This document shows, piece by piece, positions 55,801-64,000 of a stretch of 64,000 nucleotides of DNA. The notes beneath the pieces are model-generated. The model saw only the letters and a list, made by a program, of their open reading frames with translations, did not search any database and had not been told where the DNA came from. The first letter of the stretch is position 1. Each line of letters begins with the position of its first letter. The stretch lies in NCBI GenBank assembly GCA_963826505.1, contig CAWGXG010000006.1, positions 558,001 through 622,000 of the forward strand, written 5' to 3'. The translations under genes were made by a program, and so were the position numbers. The stretch is from CAWGXG01 sp963826505. GTDB taxonomy: Bacteria > Chloroflexota > Anaerolineae > Aggregatilineales > Aggregatilineaceae.

Positions 55801-56379
55801 AGAAACCGACAACCCCACGCGTCCTTCCAGTGGGCTGGGCTGGTCCGTCTCAGTCACAAACTGACCGTTGATGTAGAAACGCAGCGTCGTGCCCGTCGCG
55901 GTGGCACGCACATGGTTGACCTGTCCAAAGCCGGTGCGAATGGCGGCGAAGTTTTCACTATCCTGCCATACGGTACGCTCGCCGTCCAGCGCGGTGAAGC
56001 CATACACTTTTCCACCCGCGTGAAATCCGAAACCGTGATAATTGTCTTTGTCCTGATAGCGCAGCATGAGCACGTGCCAGCCCCGATCATTGCCGCTCAG
56101 GAGCGTAGTATCAAACTCAACATCGACGTCCTGCGAAAACAACGCTGTCATCCAGGTAGCTGCTGGTTGCCCCATAAGTGTCGAAATCCGTGATGCGCAG
56201 TTGACCGCCCTCGATTACCCGCTCGCCAGAATCGCGCGGGCCAATCTGCCACATGCCGTATCCGTGCTGAAATCATCTTGGAAGACAATCCCGGTGACGC
56301 CCTGCGCATGCACAGCAAGCCCCAGACCGCTCATCACCAAGGCCAACGCGGCCAACGACGCCAATCGTCGGAACATCAT
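52892..56379 (-). pseudogene. Large secreted lectin-like protein broken by three frameshifts
   Basis: Four open pieces in different frames form one gene of about 1160 codons. Piece 1 (from ATG 56379, AGGGGAA upstream) is a signal peptide ending VHAQG and the start of a domain, IVFQDDFSTDT. The frame changes at about 56258, again at about 56135-56145, and again at about 54670-54680. Two repeats of about 185 residues (FQDDFSTD ... FDNVVIR) have the look of concanavalin A-like glucan-binding domains. An Ig-like part and a Cys-rich helical region (about 54140-53620) follow, then a C-terminal beta domain. As written no full protein can be made. It is either real decay or indel errors. Its likely role was carbohydrate binding at the cell surface. 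Confidence 0.8.
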
Positions 56380-56670
56380 TTATTCCCCTGTTGCATATGC
56401 AGGAATATCAGAAAGCGTTCCGCGCAGGACAGGCTGCGATGCAGAGGTGCGATTGGGTGGTAACCGGGGTGGCACGGAATAGGACACTGTTTTGGGGCAT
56501 TGTAGGGGATTTACAACCTCGGCGCAACCTCGCAGGTTTGGGAGCAACCTCCAAGGGAAAACCTGATGACGCATCAAAAAAATCAGCGGCTGGCATCTGG
56601 CTTCTTGTTATCATTTGGGACCCTGTCGTTTATGGAAAACCTACCTTTGAAACAGGGTAGGCGGGCGACT

Positions 56671-58179
56671 TTACGGCACAGCGACCTCCGATACCGCGGT
56701 GCAGGATCCGCCCGCCGTCACGATATCCGAGCGCACCCAGTCTCCCGACTCTAGCTTCCACCACACGAAGCCATCCGACCCGGTCGCTTTACCGACGATC
56801 AGCGCGGTCTGCCCGGCAGTGAGACTGCCCGCCCGGTCGTAGTCGGTACCTGGCCCTGTACGCAGATTCACTTCCCGATCCACGATCGCACCACAGCCAT
56901 CGCCAAACGCGATCGGCGCATCGACTTCCCACGCCCAGATATTGTGCCCTTCGCAGCGTGCATTGTCGCCGTAACCTATCAGGGCAATACCATAGGTCCC
57001 GCTGCTCTCCCGGACGATCATGTTGACGACCACCGGCTCACCGTCCAGGTAGACAGTCAGCTTGTCTCCGAACAGCATGAATAGGACGTGGTGGGGCTGA
57101 TCCAACGTCTCCCGTTCCGTCCCAAGGTGGAAGTTGCCCATCCGACCGTCATATTTCTCATAGGCTAGCACGCTGCCGGTATTCGATAGGCCGACGTTGA
57201 CGAACGTGGTGGCCATATTGCCTTCCGTGGCGATGCGTGCCAGTAGACTGCACGATTCGGCCTCATCCATCGACCCGACCGTGAACGACAATTCGCCCGC
57301 CATGACGATGTGAGTGTGCGGCTTGTAGCTTGCCAGCGGCGTGAACCAACTCCCGGTCCCAGTGAAGAAGGCGTATGGTTCGCGGAATATCTCACTGCCG
57401 CCGCTCGGCACGATGCCCAGGCGCGCCAGTTCGGCCATCGCCTCCTCCGGCGTGCCGTCGTAAGCTGTCAGCGTGGGCGTCGTGCGGCTCGACTGGGCGG
57501 GCTGGCCCGCTACGGGTGTCGCCACGCTGAGGACGGCAGGCGGAGGCGTGGGCCGCCACAACCAAGTATTGGCAAACGTGCAGCTCATGCCGTCGGTGGG
57601 CATTTCGGCGCGCATGGCGAGTCCAGCCAAACCCTCTTTCGCGCCGGGAGAGGCGAATTCACCGGCATGCTGTCCGTTGACGAAGATATGCAGCGTGTTG
57701 TTCTCATTCGTCACAATGATCTGATTCTGCGCTGATTCTCCGGTGTCGATGTCGCTGTTCATCTCGCTGCTGACCGGTTCCGCGATGCCTACACTGACCT
57801 GCGCCAGCGTGAGTTGACCCTGCCGGTCGATCTCAACCAGAGTGTACGATTTATTACTGATCTGCCCGAAAGTGACGCCGCACGAATAGGCGGTGTCGGG
57901 CGCGTCCCCCCACGTGATTTCGGTGCTGAATACGAAGTCGGATACGGACGGTCCGCCCGTGAGCGGCCACTGCTCCCATGTGCGCGATGCATTCGATAGG
58001 TCCATGAGATGGCTGCCGATTTCGGCCACGGTTTTGCCGTCGGCACTGCTGAATAAGCCCTGATTGACCAGATTTTGCACCACGTCGGCGGGCGTGCGGT
58101 CCGGCCCCTGTGCGGCGACGCCTCCTGCGGTTACGATCGCGAGCACCAGCACGCCGGTTAGAAGAAGTCTGTTAAACAT
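56671..58179 (-). CDS. Secreted protein with two lectin-like domains and a C-terminal SH3 domain
   Basis: A 502-residue exported protein. The signal peptide is residues 1-23 (GVAAQG). Two domains of about 170 residues (about 50-210 and 265-425) have concanavalin A-like strand patterns with NTLHIFVNGQHAGEF and KLTVYLDGEPVVV. The end is a bacterial SH3 domain (VNLRTGPGTDYDRAG ... WWKLESGDWVRSDIV). It probably attaches to cell wall or polysaccharide. It is related in build to the broken gene downstream on the same strand. A candidate promoter lies near 58243-58273 (GGACAA/AGTATA on the plus strand, 19-base spacer). Confidence 0.78.
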   Translation of the reverse strand: MFNRLLLTGVLVLAIVTAGGVAAQGPDRTPADVVQNLVNQGLFSSADGKTVAEIGSHLMDLSNASRTWEQWPLTGGPSVSDFVFSTEITWGDAPDTAYSCGVTFGQISNKSYTLVEIDRQGQLTLAQVSVGIAEPVSSEMNSDIDTGESAQNQIIVTNENNTLHIFVNGQHAGEFASPGAKEGLAGLAMRAEMPTDGMSCTFANTWLWRPTPPPAVLSVATPVAGQPAQSSRTTPTLTAYDGTPEEAMAELARLGIVPSGGSEIFREPYAFFTGTGSWFTPLASYKPHTHIVMAGELSFTVGSMDEAESCSLLARIATEGNMATTFVNVGLSNTGSVLAYEKYDGRMGNFHLGTERETLDQPHHVLFMLFGDKLTVYLDGEPVVVNMIVRESSGTYGIALIGYGDNARCEGHNIWAWEVDAPIAFGDGCGAIVDREVNLRTGPGTDYDRAGSLTAGQTALIVGKATGSDGFVWWKLESGDWVRSDIVTAGGSCTAVSEVAVP

Positions 58180-58412
58180 GATTTTTGCCCCCAGTGAACG
58201 CGCAGCTTGTTAAACAGTAGGAGATATATTGTTTTGACGCGTAGTATACACCTGCTAGAGGACGAGCGGACAAGTCAATGGGGCAGTTGGCGTAAAACAG
58301 AATTCCTCGGGATAAATCACTGTAATATGGCGGCTTCTTTCCTCGATCATTTTCTCATCTTCAAAACACAGATATTGGCTTTTTTCCCGTATTGTTAAGT
58401 GCTCCTTATTCC

Positions 58413-58985
58413 TCAGTTGTGAATTTTCTCGCCGTTGGCAAGCATCTCGATGAACTGAGCAATGCGTTTTTGGCGAGTTTCGGCCTTTTTCGCAGTATTT
58501 ACGCGATAAAGAATGGCGTAGCGATTGGCACTGTCCAGAGTCTCGAAGAACGCGCGAGCAGCACCGTTTTCATCAAGGGCCCGTTGGAGATCCTCTGGAA
58601 CCGTTATCTTACTCTGGGATTGATACGCCGCATCCCATCGTCCATCAGCCTTGGCAAGTTCAACCTCGCGCAGCCCAGGTTCACGCATCTTGCCTTGCGC
58701 CATCAAGTTCTCTGCTTTTTCGCGGTTAACTGCCGACCAGGGGCTGTTCTTGCGACGCGGCGTGAAGCGTTGGAGCCAGTAATCATCATCAAACCTTTGT
58801 TTCTGGCTGTCGATCCAGCCGAAGCACAAGGCTACTTCCAGCGCTTCCTCGTAGGAAACCGAATGCTTGCCAGAAGCCTTTTTCGCGATTTTCAGCCGGA
58901 CGCCTGACGAGTTTACGTAGTAAGTTTCGAGCCATTTTTCCCACGCGTCCTGGGACTCGAACAGCGCGATCTCCAGTTCACCCAT
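58413..58985 (-). CDS. YdeI/OmpD-associated-like protein
   Basis: A cytoplasmic protein of about 190 residues from ATG 58985 (GAGGGGC before it; a GTG at 58991 is also possible). The family opening is seen in SVSYEEALEVALCFGWIDSQ, followed by RFTPRRKNSPWSAVNREKAE, and the C-terminal half is helical (KKAETRQKRIAQFIEML). Proteins of this family are linked to bacteriocin or antimicrobial-peptide tolerance in some bacteria, but the mechanism is not clear. It follows the winged-helix gene after 13 bases and is probably co-transcribed. Confidence 0.85.
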   Translation of the reverse strand: MGELEIALFESQDAWEKWLETYYVNSSGVRLKIAKKASGKHSVSYEEALEVALCFGWIDSQKQRFDDDYWLQRFTPRRKNSPWSAVNREKAENLMAQGKMREPGLREVELAKADGRWDAAYQSQSKITVPEDLQRALDENGAARAFFETLDSANRYAILYRVNTAKKAETRQKRIAQFIEMLANGEKIHN

Positions 58986-58998
58986 AATCACTGCCCCT

Positions 58999-60096
58999 CT
59001 ATCCGGTAGCCGGGTTTTCGATGATCTGAATTGACGAAATGGGCAATCTCATAAAGTCGCTGTACGTGCGTACCGCGGCGGAAATCTCGTTCTCAAATTC
59101 CTCGCATGGTTGGAAGGGAAGCAAGATCATGTCTATCGATTTGCGTTTGAGCTTTCGTTTCCAGGTGCCGATGATCCGCCCCTCAACAACAATCACGGGT
59201 TGGAAAATGCCGTTGTTGCCGGGAACAACCTTCCCTCCGTACTCATCAGCCAGGACTGCACTCCGATCCCGGTAACCAATGACGTATTCGTCGAATCCCG
59301 GCAGCAAGTTAGCAGTCTTATTTGCAGGAAAGGCGCGGTTGTTGTCTGTCACCCAATACGTTCTATCGTCAATTTCAACAGATACCAATTTCGAATTGAC
59401 CATTGCCAGGGCCTCGCGTGTAGCGGTGAGTGTTAACCCAGTCCATCGGGCAAAGTCTTCCTCAGTTGCGGGTCCATGGCTGGCGAAAAACCGCCAGACA
59501 AGTTCAGCCAGTGCCTCATCGCGTGCAAGATTGCGAGAATGAGGCACCCATTCATCCAGCATCACGAAGGTTTGTTGTTTGCCTTCCATCGGTCCCAGGC
59601 AAATAACACCCGTGTGAGCCATATGCCCCAGAATGTGATAACCGCGCTGTCCCTCAATGGAGATACCTGTATCTGTCGCCAAACGCATCAGATCGGAACG
59701 CGTCCAGCGATTACCGCCGCTAAGCGCGTTCACAAACAGTGTCTCACAGCGCGCTATGACGTCTTCTGTCAGCCCGAGTTGCTGCATTCTGCGCCGATGC
59801 CCGACAAGTACGCGCGACGCGCATAACTTCAACATCCACCTGGCGTCCTCCGCCGGGACGAAGTGAAGGGTTCCCCGCATCGGCCAGGTGCGGATGATCT
59901 TGCCGGTGGCAAGCGCGGTTTCGACATCGGTCACGGTCGCGGATCGCATCCGCGAACCGATTGCCCACAGCGCCTGGTGGTAATCCTGCGCCTGGATCGC
60001 GCCCATCCACCTGACGACTGCTTCAGGGGTTTCACATTTCTCGCCCGTAACCCGTTGGCTGACTAAACGCCGCATCCCGACTTCACTGTATGCCAT
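58999..60096 (-). CDS. YcaQ-like winged-helix DNA-binding protein
   Basis: A 365-residue protein of the HTH_42/YcaQ/AlkZ-related family. Residues about 5-20 hold LRRLV-type start sequence, followed by VVRWMGAIQAQDYHQALWAI and WPMRGTLHFVPAEDARWML, the best-kept block. Relatives include DNA glycosylases that act on alkylated or cross-linked bases, but most of the family has no assigned reaction. Three winged-helix repeats are expected. It begins 118 bases from phaC and forms a unit with the YdeI-like gene. Confidence 0.85.
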   Translation of the reverse strand: MAYSEVGMRRLVSQRVTGEKCETPEAVVRWMGAIQAQDYHQALWAIGSRMRSATVTDVETALATGKIIRTWPMRGTLHFVPAEDARWMLKLCASRVLVGHRRRMQQLGLTEDVIARCETLFVNALSGGNRWTRSDLMRLATDTGISIEGQRGYHILGHMAHTGVICLGPMEGKQQTFVMLDEWVPHSRNLARDEALAELVWRFFASHGPATEEDFARWTGLTLTATREALAMVNSKLVSVEIDDRTYWVTDNNRAFPANKTANLLPGFDEYVIGYRDRSAVLADEYGGKVVPGNNGIFQPVIVVEGRIIGTWKRKLKRKSIDMILLPFQPCEEFENEISAAVRTYSDFMRLPISSIQIIENPATG

Positions 60097-60207
60097 CGTT
60101 TGCTCTCACAAGACCAAGTACCTAACAGATCGGGGCGGCATTCGTCTCAACTCCCTTGAAGGTCCGCAGTGCTCGAATTTTCCTGCTGACCAGTTTTCAA
60201 GCAGTGT

Positions 60208-60235
60208 GAGTGGCTCAGCGCTCTTTGAGCCACTC
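60208..60235 (-). terminator. Hairpin overlapping the phaC stop codon
   Basis: A perfect 10-bp inverted repeat (GAGTGGCTCA with TGAGCCACTC, 8-base loop) includes the last codons and the TGA of phaC. No T-tract follows, so it may protect the mRNA end or act as a factor-aided terminator. Confidence 0.5.
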
Positions 60236-61300
60236 CGAGATTGTCGGTGGGAGGCTTTTTTGCACTTTGCCGCTCACATACATGCCAATATGCCCCACGG
60301 GGAATGACTTTACCGTATAGTCGTCGGTGCCGACATATTCCCCCAAAGCCTGCGATGATTTGGGCGGTACCAGGTGATCCTGCTCGGCGTATACGTTTAG
60401 AACAGGAACCTTGATCGCACCGAGATCCACGCGCTTCCCTTCTATTTCGAGTGTTCCATTCACCAGACTGTTGTTCTGATACATTTCAGTGATGAACTGC
60501 CGCCACGCTTCGCCCGCCTGATCCGGGCTGTCAAATATCCACTTTTCCATGCGCAAAAAGTTCACGAGTTTTTCCTGATCTTGCATCAGGCCAAGCACAT
60601 CCAGGTATTTCTGGAATCCAAGCTCAAACGGTTTGAGCATCAAGAACCCGAAGTTCATGAAGTCGCCGGGGATGTTTCCCAGCGCTTCCACCATCAAGTC
60701 GGGGTCCAGATTTGGCTTTCCCGCGGCCGAACATCCCGACCACGCGTTAAGCAAAGCGCCGCTTTCAATGTGAAAATCGACCGGGGTCACCATGGTGATC
60801 AGGTTTCTGATTTTCTCCTGGAAAAGTGCCGTGTAGCACAGGCTGAACACGCCACCCTGACAGATCCCCAAGAGGTTTATGGCTTCCAGGTTATGTCGCT
60901 CGCGCACCACGTCCACGCAGCTGTCGATATAGCCTGTAATGTAATCGGACATCGTGATCCAGCGGTCCGCGCGCGTGGGATAGCCCCAATCGACAATGTA
61001 CACATCGAGCCCCAGCGCGAGCAAATTGCGCACAAGCGAGCGATCTTCCTGCAAATCGACCATGTAGGGACGATTGACCAGCGCATACACAATGAGCAAC
61101 GGGATTTTGAACGGCCGTTTCTTCTGTGGGACGTAGTGGTAGAGCACAACCTTATCCTGGCGAAACACCTCCTCTTTGGCTGTCACGCCGATCTTGATGT
61201 TTTCTTCCTGGATAGTGCTCAGGGTCTTGATCCCGGCAATCATCTGCTGACTGATTTCGCTGTATTCTCGAATCACGTCTTCGGGTTTTATCTGCCACAT
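60215..61300 (-). CDS. phaC: Class III polyhydroxyalkanoate synthase, catalytic subunit PhaC
   Basis: A 361-residue enzyme that polymerises hydroxyacyl-CoA into PHA storage granules. Its size fits class III (about 355 residues), not class I or II (about 560-590). The catalytic residues are visible: Cys147 in the lipase-like box LGICQGG, Asp307 in VYAEQDHLVPP and His336 in FPVGHIGMY. These lie within a few residues of the known positions in the Allochromatium enzyme. GGAAGG precedes the ATG. It is the third gene of a compact operon with phaE (3-base gap). Confidence 0.95.
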   Translation of the reverse strand: MWQIKPEDVIREYSEISQQMIAGIKTLSTIQEENIKIGVTAKEEVFRQDKVVLYHYVPQKKRPFKIPLLIVYALVNRPYMVDLQEDRSLVRNLLALGLDVYIVDWGYPTRADRWITMSDYITGYIDSCVDVVRERHNLEAINLLGICQGGVFSLCYTALFQEKIRNLITMVTPVDFHIESGALLNAWSGCSAAGKPNLDPDLMVEALGNIPGDFMNFGFLMLKPFELGFQKYLDVLGLMQDQEKLVNFLRMEKWIFDSPDQAGEAWRQFITEMYQNNSLVNGTLEIEGKRVDLGAIKVPVLNVYAEQDHLVPPKSSQALGEYVGTDDYTVKSFPVGHIGMYVSGKVQKSLPPTISEWLKER

Positions 61301-61303
61301 GGC

Positions 61304-62407
61304 TTAACCTTCCTCATCTTGGCCTGCGGCTGCTTTGCGTTGGGCTGCTGTCGACGTGCTTTTGCGTGCGGACGGGCGGCTGCGCGGTTTTGGTTCTTGC
61401 AACCGATCGACCACGCGTTTGAGTTGTCTGAGCTCTTTTCGCACCTCGTAGATATTGCGGTGGGCCTCGTCCACTTCGCGACGTGTGGGCATGTCAGCCG
61501 TCTTTTGGAACACTTCGACAATCTCGCGCTGCTGAATCCGGAACTTCATCGCAGCGTTCAAGAAATGGCCTTGAAGCTGTATATATTCATCGGTGTGGAA
61601 TGTTTCGATGAATACGCGATCGGCTACGCGCCCCCACAGCTGGAGCAAGCCACGCATGGTGCCGACGGTCTTGTCTTGGTCAGCACTGTTCGCCATTTCG
61701 TGGATAAGCACCCCAAAAGCCTCAACCCAGGCGTCTGCCAGCCGCGCCTGATAGGCGGCGCTTGCCCGTCGGAAATCGAGCCAGCTTTCAAACCCACGGG
61801 CGATCTTTTCGTTCAATTCCCGCGAATATCCCAGACTGGGTGACTGGAGGAGTGCGCCAAACGTGCGTTCGAAGGCATCCCAGAACAGGTTGGTCATCTC
61901 GACTACTTCGCTGCTTTGGCCCGCGGGCGCGCCTCCCGACAGCCAGGGGGCATGCTGGATTGGCTCAATCCATAGCTGACCCAGTCGCTGCATTTCCCCG
62001 ACGTAGACCGACCACAGCTCAGTCATATCGTTAGCCGCTTGGACCATTCCTTCCGCCGAGGGGAAGAGCTGTTCTCGCATCTGGCTGGCGTAGTCATCCA
62101 GGGTAGCTTGCCAGCTCTGGCCAGCCTTAATCTGGGAATCCACTTTCTCCCAGGCTTGCATGACAAACTCGACGAAGCGCAGCATGACCGCTTGACTTGC
62201 AGCCCATTGACTGGCAACCTGGTGAGCCGTTGGATCGTTCCCGGTCCATCCTTCCAGACCTTGTTTGACCATCTCCTGCCATTGTGCCGTGATCTGTTGA
62301 TAGGGTGTCACCGACGCCTGGACCATGCTCTGCCAACTGTCCCACCAGTCCTGCTGGGCGTTTAGCCAGGCTTTCATCATCCCTTCAGTAGGTTCATACC
62401 AGGTCAT
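61304..62407 (-). CDS. phaE: Class III polyhydroxyalkanoate synthase subunit PhaE
   Basis: A 367-residue helical partner of PhaC. The N-terminus is rich in Trp and Gln (AWLNAQQDWWDSWQSMVQ). The central part has the family segment SPSLGYSRELNEKIARGF followed by SWLDFRRASAAYQ, a stretch kept in PhaE proteins. The last 80 residues are a coiled coil with a basic Lys/Arg tail that could touch DNA or granules. It is placed between phaC and a smaller related gene, with 3-base gaps on both sides. Confidence 0.92.
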   Translation of the reverse strand: MTWYEPTEGMMKAWLNAQQDWWDSWQSMVQASVTPYQQITAQWQEMVKQGLEGWTGNDPTAHQVASQWAASQAVMLRFVEFVMQAWEKVDSQIKAGQSWQATLDDYASQMREQLFPSAEGMVQAANDMTELWSVYVGEMQRLGQLWIEPIQHAPWLSGGAPAGQSSEVVEMTNLFWDAFERTFGALLQSPSLGYSRELNEKIARGFESWLDFRRASAAYQARLADAWVEAFGVLIHEMANSADQDKTVGTMRGLLQLWGRVADRVFIETFHTDEYIQLQGHFLNAAMKFRIQQREIVEVFQKTADMPTRREVDEAHRNIYEVRKELRQLKRVVDRLQEPKPRSRPSARKSTSTAAQRKAAAGQDEEG

Positions 62408-62410
62408 CGG

Positions 62411-62890
62411 TTATTCTTCCGAAGACTCTTTTGACAGTCCTGATACCCATTTGTTTGCCCACTCCATCTGGGTATCCATAGACTTCTTCAGCATTTCCTG
62501 CCAGGCCTGAAACGACGATGGGGCCTTTTTATCTTGTGCGAGATTGGACCAGTCCAACGAACCTAGCATGGCAAACCAGTCTGACCATAACTTCTGTTGG
62601 AACTGCGACCACTGTTCTGTCATATCTCGAAGTTGGTTCGCTCCATCGATCATTTCTTTCGGGACGCCCTTGGTGGCGGTCAACCCGCTGACCCACAGCC
62701 GGACCCACTGTGCCTGGGTTTCGAGCATACTGTCAACCGCGCCCTTCCACGTCTCCAGCGTTTTCTCCCAGACGCTGGACTCCTGGGGTTGTGCGAACCC
62801 CTTCATCGAGTCCATCCAATTCGTCCACAGCTTCTGTTGAGTGTCTGACCACAGCTTGATCATCTCTTGGTTCTGTTTGAGCCAGTCCAT
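62411..62890 (-). CDS. Small PhaE-like or phasin-like protein at the head of the PHA operon
   Basis: A 159-residue, all-helical protein from ATG 62890, with AAGGGGA upstream. A longer frame to 62917 is less well supported. It holds two similar segments, QQKLWTNWMDSM and QQKLWSDWFAML, and a Trp- and Gln-rich pattern like the N-terminus of PhaE. It is probably granule-associated: either a phasin coating the polymer or an extra regulatory PhaE-type subunit. It lacks the central PhaE block. It is first in the operon with phaE and phaC, so a role in PHA is well supported but its exact function is open. Confidence 0.8.
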   Translation of the reverse strand: MDWLKQNQEMIKLWSDTQQKLWTNWMDSMKGFAQPQESSVWEKTLETWKGAVDSMLETQAQWVRLWVSGLTATKGVPKEMIDGANQLRDMTEQWSQFQQKLWSDWFAMLGSLDWSNLAQDKKAPSSFQAWQEMLKKSMDTQMEWANKWVSGLSKESSEE

Positions 62891-63219
62891 CGGTCGTTCC
62901 CCTTCCAAGATACTCATTTACGCTAGATATCACCGTATCAAAGTCGAGTTGCAACAGGGTTGCAGAGCGACCGACTTGCCTTCGACCATGGTCAAGAGTT
63001 CAGGGTTAGCTAGTGGGTATTCAGCGGAGCGAACACAGCCTGATATCGCCGTTTCAGCGATTCCGGGAAAATCAATAGCTTTGCTTACGCGGGGATCGCA
63101 CCGAATATCTGTAATAGGCAGACGATTGTTGTGGGGGTGCTTTCGGTGACTGGCCTGCAAGAAGCTCCAAGACACCACTACGAGATCGTCTTGGAGCTTC
63201 CATTAAACCACTTCCACGG
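62891..63219. other. Intergenic region with a 13-bp inverted repeat
   Basis: 329 bases between the PHA operon and the SnoaL-like gene. At 63161-63200 GAAGCTCCAAGAC and its exact complement flank a 14-base loop, 20 bases after the SnoaL-like stop on the minus strand, probably its terminator though without a clear T-tract. No obvious promoter for the PHA operon was recognised. Confidence 0.55.
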
Positions 63220-63666
63220 TTACCCAGGCGCAGGCATAACCCCGAGCTGCGTCAAGAAACCCAGGTTATCGAACTGTGCCCATTCCGTCACGATCTTCCC
63301 GGCTGTGTTGAAACGCCAGATATTGTTGATCTGGATTTCGATAGGTTTGCCATTTGGAGGAATCGAGCCGCTTGGGCCGGGAAACGCGGTTTCAAACACG
63401 CCCCGCAGTATCGTCCGTGTCGCCCCATAATCACCGTCGACTAACACCAGCTCACGGTCTACCTCAAAATCGGTGAGCGCGCTGCGCAACGCTCGCAGGA
63501 GCGCCTTGGTTTGTTCCAGGTTGAAGCTGCCCTGTGGGTTATATTGCATATAATCGGGTGCACATAATTCATCGAGCAAGTCGAAATTGCCCGTCGTGAT
63601 CGCGTCTTTAGCCATTCGATACAGAGTTTGCCGCCGCTCTTCAGCAGCACGCATTGATTGATCCAT
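63220..63666 (-). CDS. SnoaL-like (ester cyclase-type) protein
   Basis: A small alpha+beta-barrel protein of about 148 residues from ATG 63666, with AAGGAG upstream. The pattern is that of the SnoaL/NTF2-like superfamily: a helical start (RRQTLYRMAKDAITTGNFDL), DELCAPDYMQYNP, and the closing strands INNIWRFNTAGKIVTEWAQF. Members include polyketide ester cyclases and many binding proteins, so no reaction can be named. A second member lies immediately upstream on the same strand, and both end in a shared LG(V)xxAPG tail. Confidence 0.8.
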   Translation of the reverse strand: MDQSMRAAEERRQTLYRMAKDAITTGNFDLLDELCAPDYMQYNPQGSFNLEQTKALLRALRSALTDFEVDRELVLVDGDYGATRTILRGVFETAFPGPSGSIPPNGKPIEIQINNIWRFNTAGKIVTEWAQFDNLGFLTQLGVMPAPG

Positions 63667-63779
63667 GACAATCCACTCCTTTTTTGGCAGTTCCCATCCA
63701 GACTTGTTTGCCTGTGAGAGTTGCGTCTCCCGCCACACCTGGGTGTAGGTCGGTCGTCGGGAGCGCGGGACTGACTGGG

Positions 63780-64000
63780 CTACCCTGGCGCGGCGAGAAC
63801 GCCAAGCTGTTGCATCAGACCCAGCAAATCGACCTCGACGATATTTCGCACGATACGACCATTTTCCATATGATTCAAGCCAGTTGCGGTGATAGTCACC
63901 GTCTTGCCGGTAGGGGGAATTCCTTGAAAGTCCCTCTGATGTGTGCCCCGGTAAATCGCCCGGATCACGAGGCGATCCTCGGTAGCGAGGATTTCCTCTG
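63780..64000 (-). CDS. SnoaL-like protein, 5' part beyond the window edge
   Basis: The last 73 codons of a second SnoaL/NTF2-like gene that enters from the right. It shows TVTITATGLNHMENGRIVRN and the same terminal LGLMQQLGVLAAPG as its neighbour (LGFLTQLGVMPAPG), so the two are tandem paralogues. The start is outside the window. Confidence 0.75.
   Translation of the reverse strand, partial: EEILATEDRLVIRAIYRGTHQRDFQGIPPTGKTVTITATGLNHMENGRIVRNIVEVDLLGLMQQLGVLAAPG

Overview
The window looks like a chromosomal piece of a heterotrophic, sugar- and amide-scavenging bacterium, most probably of the phylum Chloroflexota (Anaerolineae-like). This is an inference. It rests on LacI-controlled sugar ABC operons, an ImuA/ImuB/DnaE2 cassette, a kinase-STAND-TPR regulator, secreted proteins with SH3-like and lectin-like domains, and a secreted protein with a CWxGIxPG motif that I associate with this phylum. 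I saw no rRNA, tRNA, CRISPR array, intact insertion sequence, phage module or replication origin.

Layout. 1-5.9 kb: a LacI regulator and a Gfo/Idh/MocA oxidoreductase (runs off the left edge), divergent from a three-gene sugar ABC operon, with a strong promoter overlapped by a LacI-type operator between them. 6.2-15.8 kb: a tandem pair of secreted four-cysteine paralogues, then a probable stress/envelope island. The island holds three paralogous PRC-like 121-124 aa proteins, a blue-copper lipoprotein, two GlsB/YeaQ-type membrane proteins, an SH3-like protein, a PAS/GAF histidine kinase with a degenerate receiver domain, its NarL-type partner and a longer PRC-barrel protein. 16-22.8 kb: an MFS transporter, a PMI-like cupin protein, FucU overlapped by a stand-alone LacI-type helix-turn-helix fragment, DhaK (frameshifted) and DhaL, and an SDR epimerase. 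23.1-28.4 kb: a mutagenic repair cassette imuA-imuB-DUF6504-dnaE2, with a frameshift in dnaE2.

28.5-37.8 kb: a minus-strand sugar operon (binding protein, two permeases, GH13 glycosidase, LacI) with tandem operators on its promoter, and a divergent second sugar ABC operon. 38-45.6 kb: a large Ser/Thr kinase-STAND-TPR protein, a secreted hypothetical protein, a decayed XRE regulator touching the start of a GAPDH gene, and a 14-helix MFS exporter. 45.6-52.8 kb: a DUF1932-type dehydrogenase, a nitrilase-superfamily hydrolase, an IS3 OrfA relic and a complete Liv-type ABC importer. 52.9-58.2 kb: two large secreted lectin-like proteins, one with three frameshifts. 58.4-64 kb: a YdeI-like protein, a YcaQ-like winged-helix protein, a class III polyhydroxyalkanoate synthase operon (phaC, phaE and a small phaE-like gene), and two SnoaL-like proteins, the last cut by the right edge.

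How the genes fit together. Three carbohydrate importers and one Liv-type importer point to life on dissolved oligosaccharides, amides and amino acids. The oxidoreductase, GH13 enzyme, FucU/DhaKL/PMI-like group and GAPDH would feed the carbon into central metabolism, and PhaC/PhaE would store the excess. The number of frameshifts in otherwise well-conserved genes (dhaK, dnaE2, three in the lectin gene, two in the XRE remnant) means either real gene decay or indel errors in the assembly. This cannot be settled from sequence alone.
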